Shown here: piece by piece, positions 12,323 through 25,265 of the stretch | Layout: every line of letters begins with the position of its first letter | How positions within the stretch are numbered: position 1 is the first letter of the stretch | NCBI GenBank assembly: GCA_038502055.1 | Contig: JAXRKN010000040.1 | Span: 2,666,001-2,730,000 of the forward strand | DNA: 64,000 bases | Reading direction: 5' to 3' | Source of the DNA: Tanytarsus gracilentus | Lineage: Eukaryota > Arthropoda > Insecta > Diptera > Chironomidae | Made by a program: the position numbers and the translations under genes | The notes under the pieces: model-generated | Databases searched by the model: none | What the model was told of the DNA's origin: nothing | Seen by the model: only the letters and a program-made list of their open reading frames with translations

Positions 12323-15300
12323 TTTAACTGAGCTGTGAAGTGTAAAAAAATTGTTATCCATGTTGATATGATGCTGCTGCTGCTGTTGAGGAGAAGAAGA
12401 CACAATATTTAGGCGGATGATGGCAAAAGCACTTTAGATTCAATTTTCATTTTTGTCGGCAGTGAGTGAGAGAGAGAAAAATTGTTGAGAACAGATTATT
12501 TGATTACTGAGCTGAGTAAGGAAAGAGAGAGAGAGATAGAGAACGAGATGATGATGGCGGAGAAAATTTGCTTCATGCAATTTTACGAAATTGATATTAC
12601 ATGGCAGATGACTTTAGCATTTGATTTCTTTTTTTTCCGCCTCCACCTCCTCACTCACTTACCATGGCTTTTATGGCTGCTTGTATGCAGAATAGGAAAA
12701 GAAAAATTATCTTGACATTTTGTCATTGCTGTCGTCGTCATTGTCGTTGTTGAAAGATGAGGAAAAAATTGGGCACTGACATCATTTCCATTTGAGTGAT
12801 AATGACAAAAAGAAGACGAGAAAAGTGAGCGATTAAAGGACGTTGACGTACATCATCATTAATTCTCACATCGTTGTTGAGCCATTTGAGCATGATAATA
12901 GCCTCATATGTGTACATTTATTTATAGTCTGTCATACATCTATGACAAGTAGGAAACAAAAGAAGCTTTTTGCTCATTTACATGCATTACAAAACGCTCA
13001 GACACTCTTACGACTGTCTCATTACGAATAGTTTATGTCTACGGGTGTGCCAGTTAAGTACCATGAAGCGTCCTTATGTGTGACAATGAGGTAAATAGAA
13101 AACTATGGTAGACACTGAGGAGCATAATTGCACCAACATTCAATCTTTTTCGCTCTATGGGAGAAAAATTTCCGCTTGCAAATTTTTATGAGCGCGAATG
13201 AAAGGAACTCTTCAGAATTTTCTCCTATCGTGCTCACATTTATTCCCGCTGCGAATTTGAGCCTTTAACTTTTTTTCCGCTCTCGCTAGCTTTTATAAAA
13301 TCCGCTGAATCGTTCATAATAATGGTGAAGGTTTTCTGCTGCGCCTCAAAAGAAAAGCGCAGGAATTTAATCCTGAATTTATCGTGCAATTCAAGTTTTT
13401 ATTCATCATAACTCTGCTATACAAAATTATTATTTTTTTTGAACGATTGCCAACAAAATTTATGGATGGAAGTTTGTAAAATTCATTTTTCTCAATTCAT
13501 TCAACATCCATTTTTCTATACATTGTTCCACGAATGTTTGGTAAAATAAAACTGGTTTTTCAAACTATTAAATTTCACGCTAAACAAAAGTTGTTAATCA
13601 CTAAGAATAAACACAGCAAAATGTATCTTAAATATTTTAACTAAATTTATTTATTTTTATCTTAAAAATTTCATTTTTATTTTTATGTTTGCGCATCACT
13701 GAAAATGCATTAAACCTCTTAGCTTAATGTACATAATGATTTTCACATGGTAATATTGTGTATTGCATTGAACAAAAGCATCATTGGCTTAGTACGGTTG
13801 AAGTAATACCCCAAAAAAATAATGCTCGTAAAAAGGCTCTCTTCTCATGTTTTATTAAAAATTTAAAGACTTTTTTCGAAGGTCGTAAAAAAGAGATGAA
13901 GGGAAGTGAATACCAATGGTAAAAACTGAGTCAGACAATGATGAGGAGTCTAAAAGCCTTGGCAAGCGATGGTGAAAATATAAATATCATTTCGACAAAA
14001 CTAGCACATGTGATGACGTGAGGAGAAGTCCATGAGGAATTCAGGAGACAGTAATTGAAATGCAAGGCTAAAATGTAATAAAATAAACACGAGCAGATGA
14101 ATGCAAGTGACGATATAATGTTCAATCGATACATATTTCATTTCAATAATTGTTGCCTGCTGGAGAATAAAAAAAAATGTTGGCAACGAGTGAAAAATGT
14201 TACATTAAATTTTATTGTTTTTTATAATGGCACCGACTGTAGAGGTTTTTTATCGTGAAAAGATGAGTGAAAATTGGAATTTCTACAAAAGCTTTTTTTA
14301 TTGGAAAAATTGTAATTTAAAATCCCCCAGATGCATTTACTGTTCGAATAGTTTACCGTCTAGCACGGCGAAATAAAAAGAAAACTTGGCAACGATTTTT
14401 CTCTTTCTAAATTATATGAACTTTCAAATTTCCTAATCACATTAAACATCTGCTACTTTCACGATAAACGGAAGGCGTTTTGCTCTTCTCCTCCTATATA
14501 GAGCCCATTATCATAAGTCAATGTGATTCTGTGTGCCCTTTTGCGTCTTGAATACATACAATAAAATTTTATTCATCGTAAAAAGATTTTAATAATATTA
14601 ACCGAAGGTATTCAAGCGCATTTTTTATCTCTTTCTTGTCAATTCTATAAGAGAAAAAATTGCGAGCAAAAATCTTGAAAAAGTCCACTGTAAAATTTCA
14701 AAAGCCATAAAAATCCAATGATGCTCCTCACTTTGAATATTCTCGTTCATGAAAAAGTACTTTCAAACAAAACTGAGAACTGTCCAATATTAAATTTCTT
14801 TTTATCACGTTAATTTCCATAAATATGAAGAGAAATTTCGAGTGCGGTTTTGTTTGTGCCAAGAGAAAACTTTTATATCTTTCTGTTGCTGCTGTTTATT
14901 GTATTTTACCGTCGTCCATTCACGAAAACTCTCAAGAAATATCTTTCGTGGTTTGCTTTACGACCGAACGCAAAAGGGAATTGTGGGTGTCTTAATGTAG
15001 TTGCTATATGCATGCTATATTTTTACCTTTTTTTGTCTATTTCATATTTCCCACAAGAGAATTTTGAAGAAAAAAAAGTACCTTCATCATCGCTAGAGTT
15101 GTCCTATCTTTGGTATGACAAACAACAACGAACGAAGAGTTTTAAACTCCATCTGGTATTGCCTCCGCCTCTGCTATGCCTTCTTTTTCTTTCCGACTGA
15201 GAAACATAATAGGAAAAGTTTCGCTCGGCACGTACTGAGCACAGCTGAGTTGAACGTTTTATTTTTGCAAAGAGACAGAAAATTAAAAGTAAATTACGAA

Positions 15301-18300
15301 ATCAATTCGAAAAGTGAAAGAGAAACAGAAGGATGGATACACATGTGCACAACACATTAATGCTCAATTTAGTGCTCGCCCAGCTCTCTTGACAGCTTTA
15401 GAGAGGAAAAGCAGCAAGCACAAAAACACATCGGAGGACGCTGACGGCGGACGATAGGAGAGAACAAAAGTGTGGGAAAGGAATAATGGGAAAAGGCAAT
15501 CTCTCGAGTGCAATTGATGATTTTGCCACACTACACTCTCTTTGCTTTCTCGCCCGAGAGCTTGATAGCAGGAGCATTTTCAATTGGATATTTAATTAGA
15601 AGTATTACCTCGATCTCTCTGAAGATGAATCAGAAGCGCTAGGAGAATATAAAGAATTCATTATCTCTACACCTGCAATCTCTCCCTTGCCATTTTTTTA
15701 TACACATAAATTCGTTCTGCATAAAAACATTGTGGCTATAATTATTCTTTTAAAGCATCACGTAGCAAAATAAGGAGAAAAGAATTTAAGCTTCCAATTT
15801 CGAGGGTCACCGCAACGTGTTTATAAGAATTTAATTGCTAAATTGAAATTCACATAAAAATAACTCACTCCTTGCTGTGAACTCCCATAAATATTCCATT
15901 AACAAAGTCATAGACTAAGGGTATTAGAGTGTCTATGCCATCACCCAATAATACAAAAATCAATTATCAATTTATTACTTCTCTTTCATTTTCTCCCTCA
16001 TAAGCAGCAATTTCCTGACTGGCTTTTCCTCTATAAAGCTTACACATATAGAAGGAAACACAATAGGAGGAAGTTGAGGCGTAATATATGTGCTGAAGGG
16101 AGAGTGGTAGGTTCAAGGGGAAGGAAAAGCCAATGATGATGATGATGTACCCCGAATTATAACAAAGAATGAAATTATTGGAGTGAAAAAGCCGAAAAGG
16201 CAAAGCTGTGGGGTTTAATGTGTGTGCTAATAAATTAAAAGAGCTTTCATGTTGGTTTAATTGAAAAAATAATAAGAAATCTTTAAACAGCTTTTTAATA
16301 TTTCTCCGCAATTAATTTCTCTCAACAATTAAATTCAAATAGAAATTTCCTTTATCTTTAATTGAAAAACTCACAATAGGAAATTTCCTATTTTTGTTTT
16401 CAATTCTCACACTTGGTTTTTCACAAATTATAGAAGTGCAGCACCAGCATAACAATGAAAGTCTTCAGGGCAAAGGAAAATATTTCACACACAAGTTAAT
16501 ATCATTTGTGCCTTTTGCCTTTGTTCTGTCGCTCTTGTGTATTGTTCGATTGCTAGCAGTTCGTAATTTCTGCTGCTGGATGTCCTTTAACTCACCGACA
16601 AGGGAAATGTGCAAAAATTAGATTTCAGATATTGAAGCACACATTTACAAATCATAAAATTCTACGAATACATTCGTCAGCTATGAATATATGTGCATAA
16701 ATCGAATGTTACACAGGATGGGATTACAAGCATATAAAAACACAAAAAATGTAACCTTTTTTATTCACGCCTGATGTAATAAAAAATATTATTTTTCCTT
16801 TTCCTTTTCAATCTTAAAAGTGCGTCAATTCCCAGTCGGTAGAAAATATTTCTTAAATTTCATCACAAAAAAGTGAAAGTTTTGTATACTTTATATTTCT
16901 TTACACGCCTCACATTCACACACACACGAATCTCATTGTTATTTTCATTTCCATCTTGAACTATTCACTCCTCGAGCATCCTTATACGTTTTCATTTCTA
17001 ATGTGGAATTTTATACAATTTCTTCTTTTGTGAGCTCTTTCAATGTTGATATGTGCTTGCCTCCGTTTATAAAACAAAGCTGAGACACAGCCTTATAAAA
17101 AATACGACCTTAAGAAAGGATTAACCTCGAAGAAAAGCAAGTGAAAAATGTGAGAAAATGCTGGGATTGGGGACGGTTCAAAAATAATGACAGCAATTTT
17201 TTTAAAAATATTTAAATTATTTTTTTCAATGCAATGCAATGAAAGATTTTAAATATTATCAATAAAAATTTATAAAATGATTTTTCATGGTCGGAATTTT
17301 TAAAAAACCCCATTTTGATAGTAAAAGAAGAATTTCATTTCTTCGCTGCTCCTGGCACATGGAAGAATAGGCACTTGACAGTAGACGTTTTGTTCTTTTT
17401 TAGGATTTATACAAAGAAAATGAGAGGGTGAAAATAGCACCATGTCAGGTGCCTTTCTCTTGAAGTGAATTATGCTTACGTTATCGCTTGTTTTTCCATT
17501 AATAATAATCTTCTATTTCTTTCGTGATAGCGAGTGGCTTACATGAATGATAATAAACTTGAAATGATGCCTTGCATGTCTCCACGGAGCTCTCTCAAGG
17601 ATTGTTCACATAAATTTGTTAACGCTCGCTTTGCTTCGGCAAGAAATGTGTTTATGTGTGTATATATGACTATGCAGAGTATTCATAAAAAAAGATTGGT
17701 TTTCGTAGAAAGAGTAAAGGAGCTCAAGTTCTACTTTTCTTCTTCCTCCCCGTGCCCATCACGTTCGTTTTTATCTGTCGGGGAGAGTGAATACTCCACG
17801 TGCTCGTGCTTAGCGACGGCCTCACTGCTCATTCATATCCAGGCGTATGAAAAAAAGGATTTATTCATATTCTTGCTCTCACTTCTATTTTGCTTGGAGC
17901 GGAGAGAAATTATGCTTATGCACAATATGAAAAGGAATTATAATTTTATTCTGTGCATGAAACACGAAAAATAATATAGAGAAAAGCACGAAATTTTATT
18001 CACTGAATGTGCCAGTGATGTCATGTATCATTTTCCTGAAATAATTCTCGTTCCCAAGGCTTTCTATCAAACCGCTCGACTCACTCTCTCGTGTTAGAAG
18101 AATTTCATATAATTTATTCCCTTTCATGATTCTTCTCATTTTAGCATATAAATTTTTTCCTAGACTCATTGCTCCCCTCAAATTCTCATGACATTTCACG
18201 AAGGAGGCAATGTCTCGCTTTTCTTTCTTACTTTGTCGCTCCGACATCTGAAGATAAAGCATTTTTCGTGTTCAACTAAAAGTGGTTAAATTATTAGATG

Positions 18301-20717
18301 TGTCAAGAAGGGTGGAAGTGATGGATTAATTTCGCAAAATGCTTCAAAATTTTTAATAAATTTAATTTTTTCTCATTCTTGCATGTCCACCATAACCTCA
18401 TAATAATTATTTTTCTGTCACATTTTCTCCTCTTTATAATTGCAATTTTTTCAAACTTTTCATCTTCCCACACAACCCACGCTTTCGTTGCTCATTTTAA
18501 AAGAGCATGCAAAATTATGAGAAAAAAAAACCAGAAAGAAAATGAATGAAAGCAAAAAAAAATGGAAGGGAAGGATGTGAAGAGCCTTTCATAATTAAAT
18601 TTAAGAATGAAAAAAATCATATTATGACGTATATTATGTGGAATGCCCTCGCAGCGGTGCTACATCTCACTAAATTTTATGTGAGAGTGCACTTTACCAT
18701 GAAGAACTGTATGAAGAATGGTGCTCGTTCACACAAAATCCAAAACTTCATCGTCGTCCATGGGAAAACTTTGAAAAGGATGTAAAGTTTTTGAGCGTAA
18801 GAATTTTTGCTGTTACAGAAATGTCTCTTCGTCAATGACGCTGGAGTACCCTCGGTTGTTATCAGCTTTTTGCACCTCCGATGGGATTTAATTGAATTAA
18901 GCGGAAGAGTCAAAAGAGGAATAAAAAAGTTTTTCGAAACAACAAAAAAAAAGAGATGGAAACTTTTTTCAAGCACTGCCACATAAACTCTCTCTCTCAC
19001 TCACTCGCGCTAAAGACGAAGAGGAGATATTGTAGGAAGTTCAATAGTTTGAAAGTTAATCCCTCAATCAAAGAGCTTAGAGCCCAAGCGAACAAAAACG
19101 ACAGAAATTGAATTACTTGGAAATTGCCATTGCTGTTTTAGGTGCAGCTTAAGTGCTTAACTGCCTTTCAAAATTGAATTGCACATTGCTGAAACAGCAC
19201 AGTGTTTAGAAAGAGGGACGACAGTAAATTGCATTTTTGCTGTTATAAATCAAAAAGTAGACGGACATGCTCGCCTAAAAAAACGCTTTATATCAAGGAG
19301 AGCGACATGCGAATTTTTTGTGCTGTTAGAAATGAAATTTTCTCCATTCATTTCTAAACAATTCACTTTGTGATCCATTAGAAGAAATTTGAGTTTGATG
19401 AAAAAAAATTAAAGTTGAATTTTTTTTGATTGGTTCTCAAATTTTTTTCATCTCTTAAAAACATCAAAAACTATTTACGTCCATCGTTATTGTTACCTTG
19501 AAAGTGATGTGAAGTTTGTGTTTTTTGTTGTGGATGTTATTCATTTCTATCAGTCACATCATGCCACAAAGTGTTCAAAAGAACGCTGAACAGTGCGATG
19601 ATGTTTGAGAAGAACGAAGCAAAATTTGTCGAGTCATTTCATCGTGAATTCGCAACATCGATTGAAGAGAGCGAGTGGAAAATATATCGATGCATTTCAA
19701 CATTTCGTGAAAAAGGCATTCATCGTCGGCGACAGCGGTTTGCAATTGAATCACAAAATGTTTTAATGCAAAGTACTTTGTTACCATTATCATGAACAAC
19801 AATATATGCATGCACACACATTTACTTACTCTCACATTCCATGCTACCTCTCGTTCACCGCTTAATGGCGAGGAGATGAGATGAGTGAACAAAATTTCGC
19901 AATTGCTACTATTTTCCTCAATTCCCCAGCAGTAAGTTTTCACTCGTTGTTGTGTTGTATTTTTGAGTGCATGTGCAATTTCATTCCCTCTCCCCCCGAG
20001 TCGTCATCTCGACATTAGTTTTTATCTCGGCAAAATTGGTAATGGAAGGCGTGTGTGGCGGTTTGCATCTGCCTTTTACATGAAAATTGCATTTCGCAAT
20101 TTACAGCAGTGCATGAAAAACACAGAGCAATTTTTTCTACTACTTTTCTTTGTGTCCGTAGGGTTTTTTATTTTTTACAGAACGAACGAGACAAAACTGA
20201 AAGTTGAAATGCAGACAGAGTGAGATGAACTTTTGTTTTATATACTGACAGTAGTTATGTTGAAAAAATGCCATGCGGAAAAAGTGCAACATATCGTGCA
20301 TATATATTTGCATGCCTCAAAAACAGAAACCATAAAAAAACGCAGATTGCAACTGAATTTCAAACTGTCAGCGAGAATTTTTTTATGTTCTACATAGAAA
20401 TTCAACAAAAAAAATGGAAATTACAAGCGAAAAAAGTGAATAATTTTTTATGCAGCATCAGGAACATGAAAAATGTCAGAAAACTTAAGTCCCTTGCGAG
20501 AGAAAATGTTTATCTCTGTTTGTTTGCATTCAACTGATTGAGTGGTGAATTTTTATCTTCAAATATCCAAAGATTTTTAAAAATTCTGAATTATTGATGC
20601 TTGAATTTTTTTTAGATACTTTTGATCAAAGACTTTTGTGGATATGTCATGATGTTGAAAATACGATAATGGGAAATTCAAGTCATAAATGGATGACTGT
20701 TGACAAGAACATCACCC

Positions 20718-20869
20718 CAAAACCGTTAAAATAAGATTCAAATAAAATTAACCCTATAATTGTCGTTTTATCAATATTTTTTACATTAACCAGCTATCCA
20801 TACTTTTAATTTTGGATGTGAACCATATTTTTCAAAACCTAAAATTTAAATATTATTTTAACGGTTTTG
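20718..20869. mobile_element. Small inverted-repeat (MITE-like) element, 152 bp
   Basis: A 17-bp perfect inverted repeat, CAAAACCGTTAAAATAA (20718-20734), pairs with its reverse complement at 20853-20869 around an AT-rich centre of about 118 bp without coding capacity. This is the layout of a miniature inverted-repeat transposable element. No clear target duplication is visible at the flanks, so it could also be the inner part of a longer element. Confidence 0.45.
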
Positions 20870-23464
20870 ACGTTCAAATATTTATAAAAATATTATATTG
20901 GTCAAAAAATCTTTTTCCATCACTTTTATTTTTTTCATCCCTTTATTTATACATAAATAAAATATTTAGGTGCCATTAAGAGCAACATCCAAAAAAAATC
21001 TAGTTTAGTTTTCGCGGAAATTTCATTTTATTCTCAATATAGCTCTTTTTGCTTTCGCACTCAATTCACTCGGTAATGCTTGTAATGGAGTGCTAGTTCT
21101 GAAAATTGCTCAACAAATTTCCATTATAGTTGCAACAGCTTTTTCATTTTCGTCGCTCGCAAGCGTGTTGAAAGCTCTTCTTGCGCGCGGAAAAAATCTT
21201 TTCTCTCACCGCATGTTCTTGTGATATTTGCATTCAGCCATGAGCAAATATATTTCTCTGTTTTTTTTAGGTGGCAACTACACTCGAGCACATACCAGTA
21301 GTCAAATGAGGCAATGTATGCTCGAAGCCTATAGCCAGTTGTTTGCGTTTAGTGTGGCTTTCTGATTTTTCGACTCCCTTCTCTAATAATTGTTTAACGC
21401 GGTTTTTAGTTGGTAAACGTAGCACACACACGTACCGATGACTAAAATTTTCGTCGACTGCCAAACGAGAGAATTTAAAAAAATGTATTAAATTGTTTGT
21501 TTTCGGCAAATATTTTTGGTTTTCTGTGCTTGGCATTTTCACCATGTTTTGTGCAATCGAGAGGAAGCAAGTTTGAACTATGTTGAACACAAAAGCCACC
21601 ACTATTTTGTTGCCGACTCCCGCTATATCATTATGTGCACACACATCTAAATTTGAGTCAGGAAATTTTTACACAATTCACAGTTAAAATAAACACGGGA
21701 AAGACTGCAACACCATCATCATCATCCATGCTAGAAACATCAACAATTTATAAGTTATTATAGTGGTATTCAGTCGAGGATTGAGCACACACAGGGTTGA
21801 GATGAAGAGAATAAGCCTTAGGTCTCGCCGCTATTATATCCAACGTATAATATGTGAACATAAAATTTAATTATTTAATTTGCCGAGTCAAACCTTCGGG
21901 AAAACATAAACAAAAGCATACAAAAAGCGGACTGGGCGATGAAAGCTGTTGAAAAGTGTAATGATATGGGAAATGGTACATACATCGCGTGATCCTTTCG
22001 CAGGCCGAATAAATTTGAGAGTCGGTCCTGGCTGTGTATACAAAGGCACACACACGGCATGTGTGTTTTTAATGTAAATAATTTTGGGCCGGTTTGCTTG
22101 CTTGATGCTGCACATGCATTGCATACATTGCTGAATATAAATTTGAGAGCGGTAAAGTTTTATTGTGATATTAAATGTGTACCCGTCACAAAGTCATCGG
22201 AATTAATTCTCGTGCACAAGTTTATGGGATTCATTTCAAAGTTTCATTTTACAAAATAACTTCCAGAGCTTTAATTAAATTTTGTTACGTAATTTAGCAA
22301 CCCACTCACACTTGCCATAAATCTAGTAAAATGTAATAATTTCAAAATCTCTCGCTTGGATTTTAATTCATGCATAGGCTGTAAAACTTGAATTTATTTA
22401 GTTTAATGCCAAAATTAATGATATTTACGCTTTTACCATTTTCAAGCCGAAAGTGATGAAAAAATTTATTTTAAAACACCACCACGACGACAATGATGCG
22501 ACGACATTTATGCCTTCAACCGCAAATAGACGTTAATTCCCGAAAAGATATGTGAAATTTTTCGGCAGCAAAATGAGAGTGGTTGCGGAGCGGAGTGAGA
22601 AAATTATGTCGCGTGTGTTTTTTGCATTGCAATTTTTTCCTCCCTCAACAACTGTGATCACATTGTCATCATCATCATTATTATCATTGTGGAATGAGAA
22701 GAAAAATTCTGCATGATAAAAAAAATTATTTTTCGGCATCGATAAACTCTTCGTGTGACTTAATTTTTTCATGTTCAGGATTTTTACCATATTTGATGTT
22801 CCTTTTTGTGTTGAATATTTTTCGCTCTTAATTAAATGAAAATTTCTCAACGCAATTTTGTCATCAGCAGCGTCAAAAGAATTTTTTTATGAGTCTGTTA
22901 CATTTTCTAAAGATTTTCATAGGGAGTGATAAAAAATTAATGTCATTTTCTTCTGTCTGAGACTCTTTGAAAAATTTGATGAAAATCATTAAGGACGATT
23001 TAAGTCGGTACATAAAAAAAATTGTCAATTTTTAAAATGTTAAGAATTTTTTTAAGTTTATATTATAACATAAAAATCTAATCCTAATCCAGGAAGTCCA
23101 AAAAAAGTTACTATTCCGAAAAATCATATACGCGTTAATACTATTAACTTAATAGTTTCATACATACAAGTTTTATACGCAAAACTTTCATACAAGTTTT
23201 CTACGTGCTAAAAATATAAGAAAGCTTTCAATTTCAAAATAATACGTTATGAATTAGCTTCCTATCGGTCTTATTGAAATATTACAAATTAGAGCGCAAA
23301 TACTCAGTTTTCTAAAACATTTAATATTTTTGTACAAAACTATGTACTATTGCTATAAATTTATTTATAAAGTTTAAAAAATAAACAAAATTTTGCAAAA
23401 TAGATTGAAGCACTTTTTTTTCTTGAAGACCTACAACAGCTCGTGCATTAGTATTGGTGAAACA

Positions 23465-23470
23465 CACGTG
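23465..23470 (+). promoter_or_regulatory. Canonical E-box CACGTG upstream of BRIX1
   Basis: CACGTG lies 27-32 bases upstream of the BRIX1 start codon. In Drosophila, many ribosome-biogenesis genes carry this palindrome near the transcription start and respond to Myc/Max, so the position fits. Function here is inferred from position only. Confidence 0.5.
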
Positions 23471-23496
23471 AATTTTCAAAACAACATTTTTTTAAA

Positions 23497-24770
23497 ATGG
23501 GAAAATTTAATAAGAAATTAGGGAAAAATAAGAAACCATCTCAACTGGAAGTAGTGCCCAAGGATCAAGAAACTGAAGTGCAATTGAAGGAAATTCGAAG
23601 ATCCGATGATGTCATTCCTAAAAAGGTAAAATTAGGAAATTTCTCAAAACCGCATGCAAAATAATTAAAAATTTTAAATTTTAGGACAAATGGATTAATA
23701 AGCAAAGAGTTTTAGTTCTTTGTGGCCGTGGAATAAATCATCGCGATAGACATTTGATGAAGGACTTGAAAACTTTAATGCCGCATCATCGAGATGAACC
23801 AAAACTCGAGAGATGGAAAACACTTTCGATCATTAATGAAATTGGCGAAATGAAGCACTGCAATAAGGCAATGTTCTTTGAAGGACGTCACAAGCAGGAC
23901 TTGTATATGTGGCTCTCAAATCTCAATGAAGGACCATCAGCTAAATTTCTTGTTGAGAACATCAGTACAATGGGAGAATTAAAATTGACTGGAAACTGCT
24001 TGAAAGGCGCTCGACCGATGCTCTCTTTTGATCAAAACTTCTCAAAGATTCCTCATTTGATGTTGCTTAGAGAGTTGCTGACACAAATCTTCGGTATTCC
24101 CAACCATCATCCAAAATCTCAGCCATTCGTCGATCGTGTCTACACGTTCACTTTCCTCGACAATCGCATCTGGTTCCGAAACTATCAAATTCTAGCGGAA
24201 GATGGTGCACTCGCCGAAATTGGTCCTCGATTTGTGATGAATCCTGTCAAGATTTTCGGTGAATCCTTCACTGGTGAAGCTATTTGGGAAAATCCTGACT
24301 ATGTGACACCGGCCAAGCATCGCCGTATGCTGAAATTAACAGCCAAGGACAAGTATGTGAATCGAACGACTGCAAAAGCTCAATATGATGCGACAATGCC
24401 CACACAGTCATACAATATCGATAAGGTTGGTCAGGAAGTTTTCGTTAATGACGAGGATGAGATGGCACAGAAAATCGTTGAAGAAGATGAAAATGAGCCA
24501 GAGACTGCGAGTGAGGACGAGGCAGAACTTGAAGCTAAACGCGAATTAGTCAACATTAAAAACGTTAAAAAGTTGATTGAGAAATTAAAACCAGGCATGG
24601 AGGGAAAGAAACTTGTTAAGCCTAAAAAGCTTCCAATTGATCCCAAAACTGGCAAAATCATTAAGAAATCATCAAACACTAAGCGATCTAAAATGATTCA
24701 GAACATTGCAAAGACAAAAAAGTTGGGTGGCATTCGTGACAAACCTAAAAAGTTAAAATCAAATTCATAA
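23497..24770 (+). CDS. BRIX1: Ribosome biogenesis protein BRX1 homolog (Brix domain)
   Basis: Two exons, 23497-23625 and 23685-24770, joined by a 59-bp GT/AG intron in phase 0, give 404 residues. The protein is a nucleolar assembly factor of the large (60S) ribosomal subunit, a Brix-domain rRNA-binding protein. The Brix core spans about residues 45-255, with family-typical stretches such as QDLYMWLSN, PSAKFLV, LKGARP, HPKSQPFVDRV, DNRIWFRNYQI and EIGPRFV. The C-terminal third is an acidic stretch (about residues 295-320) followed by a lysine-rich tail, normal for the family. The start is the first ATG, in the context AAAATGG; translation runs through the junction as ...IPKK|DKWINKQRVLVLCGRG. 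It is convergent with the choline transporter-like gene to its right, with only about 500 bp between the stops. Identification is firm. Confidence 0.97.
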
Positions 24771-24805
24771 GCTGAATTATTCAATTATAAAATTACAAAA
24801 CGATG

Positions 24806-24811
24806 AATAAA
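24806..24811 (+). terminator. Poly(A) signal AATAAA of BRIX1
   Basis: AATAAA lies 36 bases after the BRIX1 stop codon, at a usual distance for a short insect 3' UTR. Confidence 0.7.
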
Positions 24812-25265
24812 GTTGAATATTTTTATCACTAATTGATAAATTTTTTAAGTCACTATTTTTTTTGTTGCACAAAATTTATATCAGAAGATTTAAAAAAATT
24901 AAAGTAAGCCTTTAAATTAAACTTTATTACTCTTCAATGAGTTACAACAATATGAATTAAAGATTTTTATGATTTTAAATACATCAATATCGAGTCATAT
25001 TCTTAAGGCCATACAGTAAACGTCTTTAAATTTGTGTGTATGTAAAGTTTGAAAACCTCAAGCTATGTAAATATTTTATTTGATTGTAAGCACATAGATT
25101 TATAGCAAACTCTTCAAAAATGAGGTAAATTTTTATGTGAGTGATGCGTTATGAATTTTACATTTAATTTCAACATTTAGCATAAAGGTTAGTTTATAAA
25201 AATTAAGTGGTAAATTAAAGAATATGAGAATTCGTTAGAAATTTTTTGGTCATTTTGGTGGTAAC
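24812..25265. other. Convergent intergenic spacer
   Basis: Region of 3' UTR and spacer between BRIX1 and the choline transporter-like gene. On the minus strand AATAAA occurs (seen as TTTATT at 24922-24927 and 25075-25080), and either could be the poly(A) signal of the transporter. Nothing else was seen. Confidence 0.55.

Larger units (their letters stand above)
10461..23464. other. Gene-free AT-rich region (right part of desert)
   Basis: I found no supportable gene. Several frames of 100-147 codons exist (for example 11507-11950 +, 17534-17974 +, 21267-21644 -), but their translations are low-complexity or lack family features, and they are not flanked by convincing exon partners. The region has a (GT)10 run (12303-12322), CAT/ATG trinucleotide patches and one small inverted-repeat element, listed separately. 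It may hold distal regulatory DNA or be an intron; the sequence alone cannot decide. Confidence 0.55.

Noticed and set aside
17534..17974. 146-codon plus-strand frame
   Set aside because: No domain, no splice partners; composition like the surrounding non-coding DNA.
19571..19943. Overlapping open frames on both strands (74 and 122 codons)
   Set aside because: Overlap on opposite strands without family features suggests chance; no promoter or splice support.
21267..21644. 125-codon minus-strand frame
   Set aside because: No recognisable motif and no neighbouring exons.
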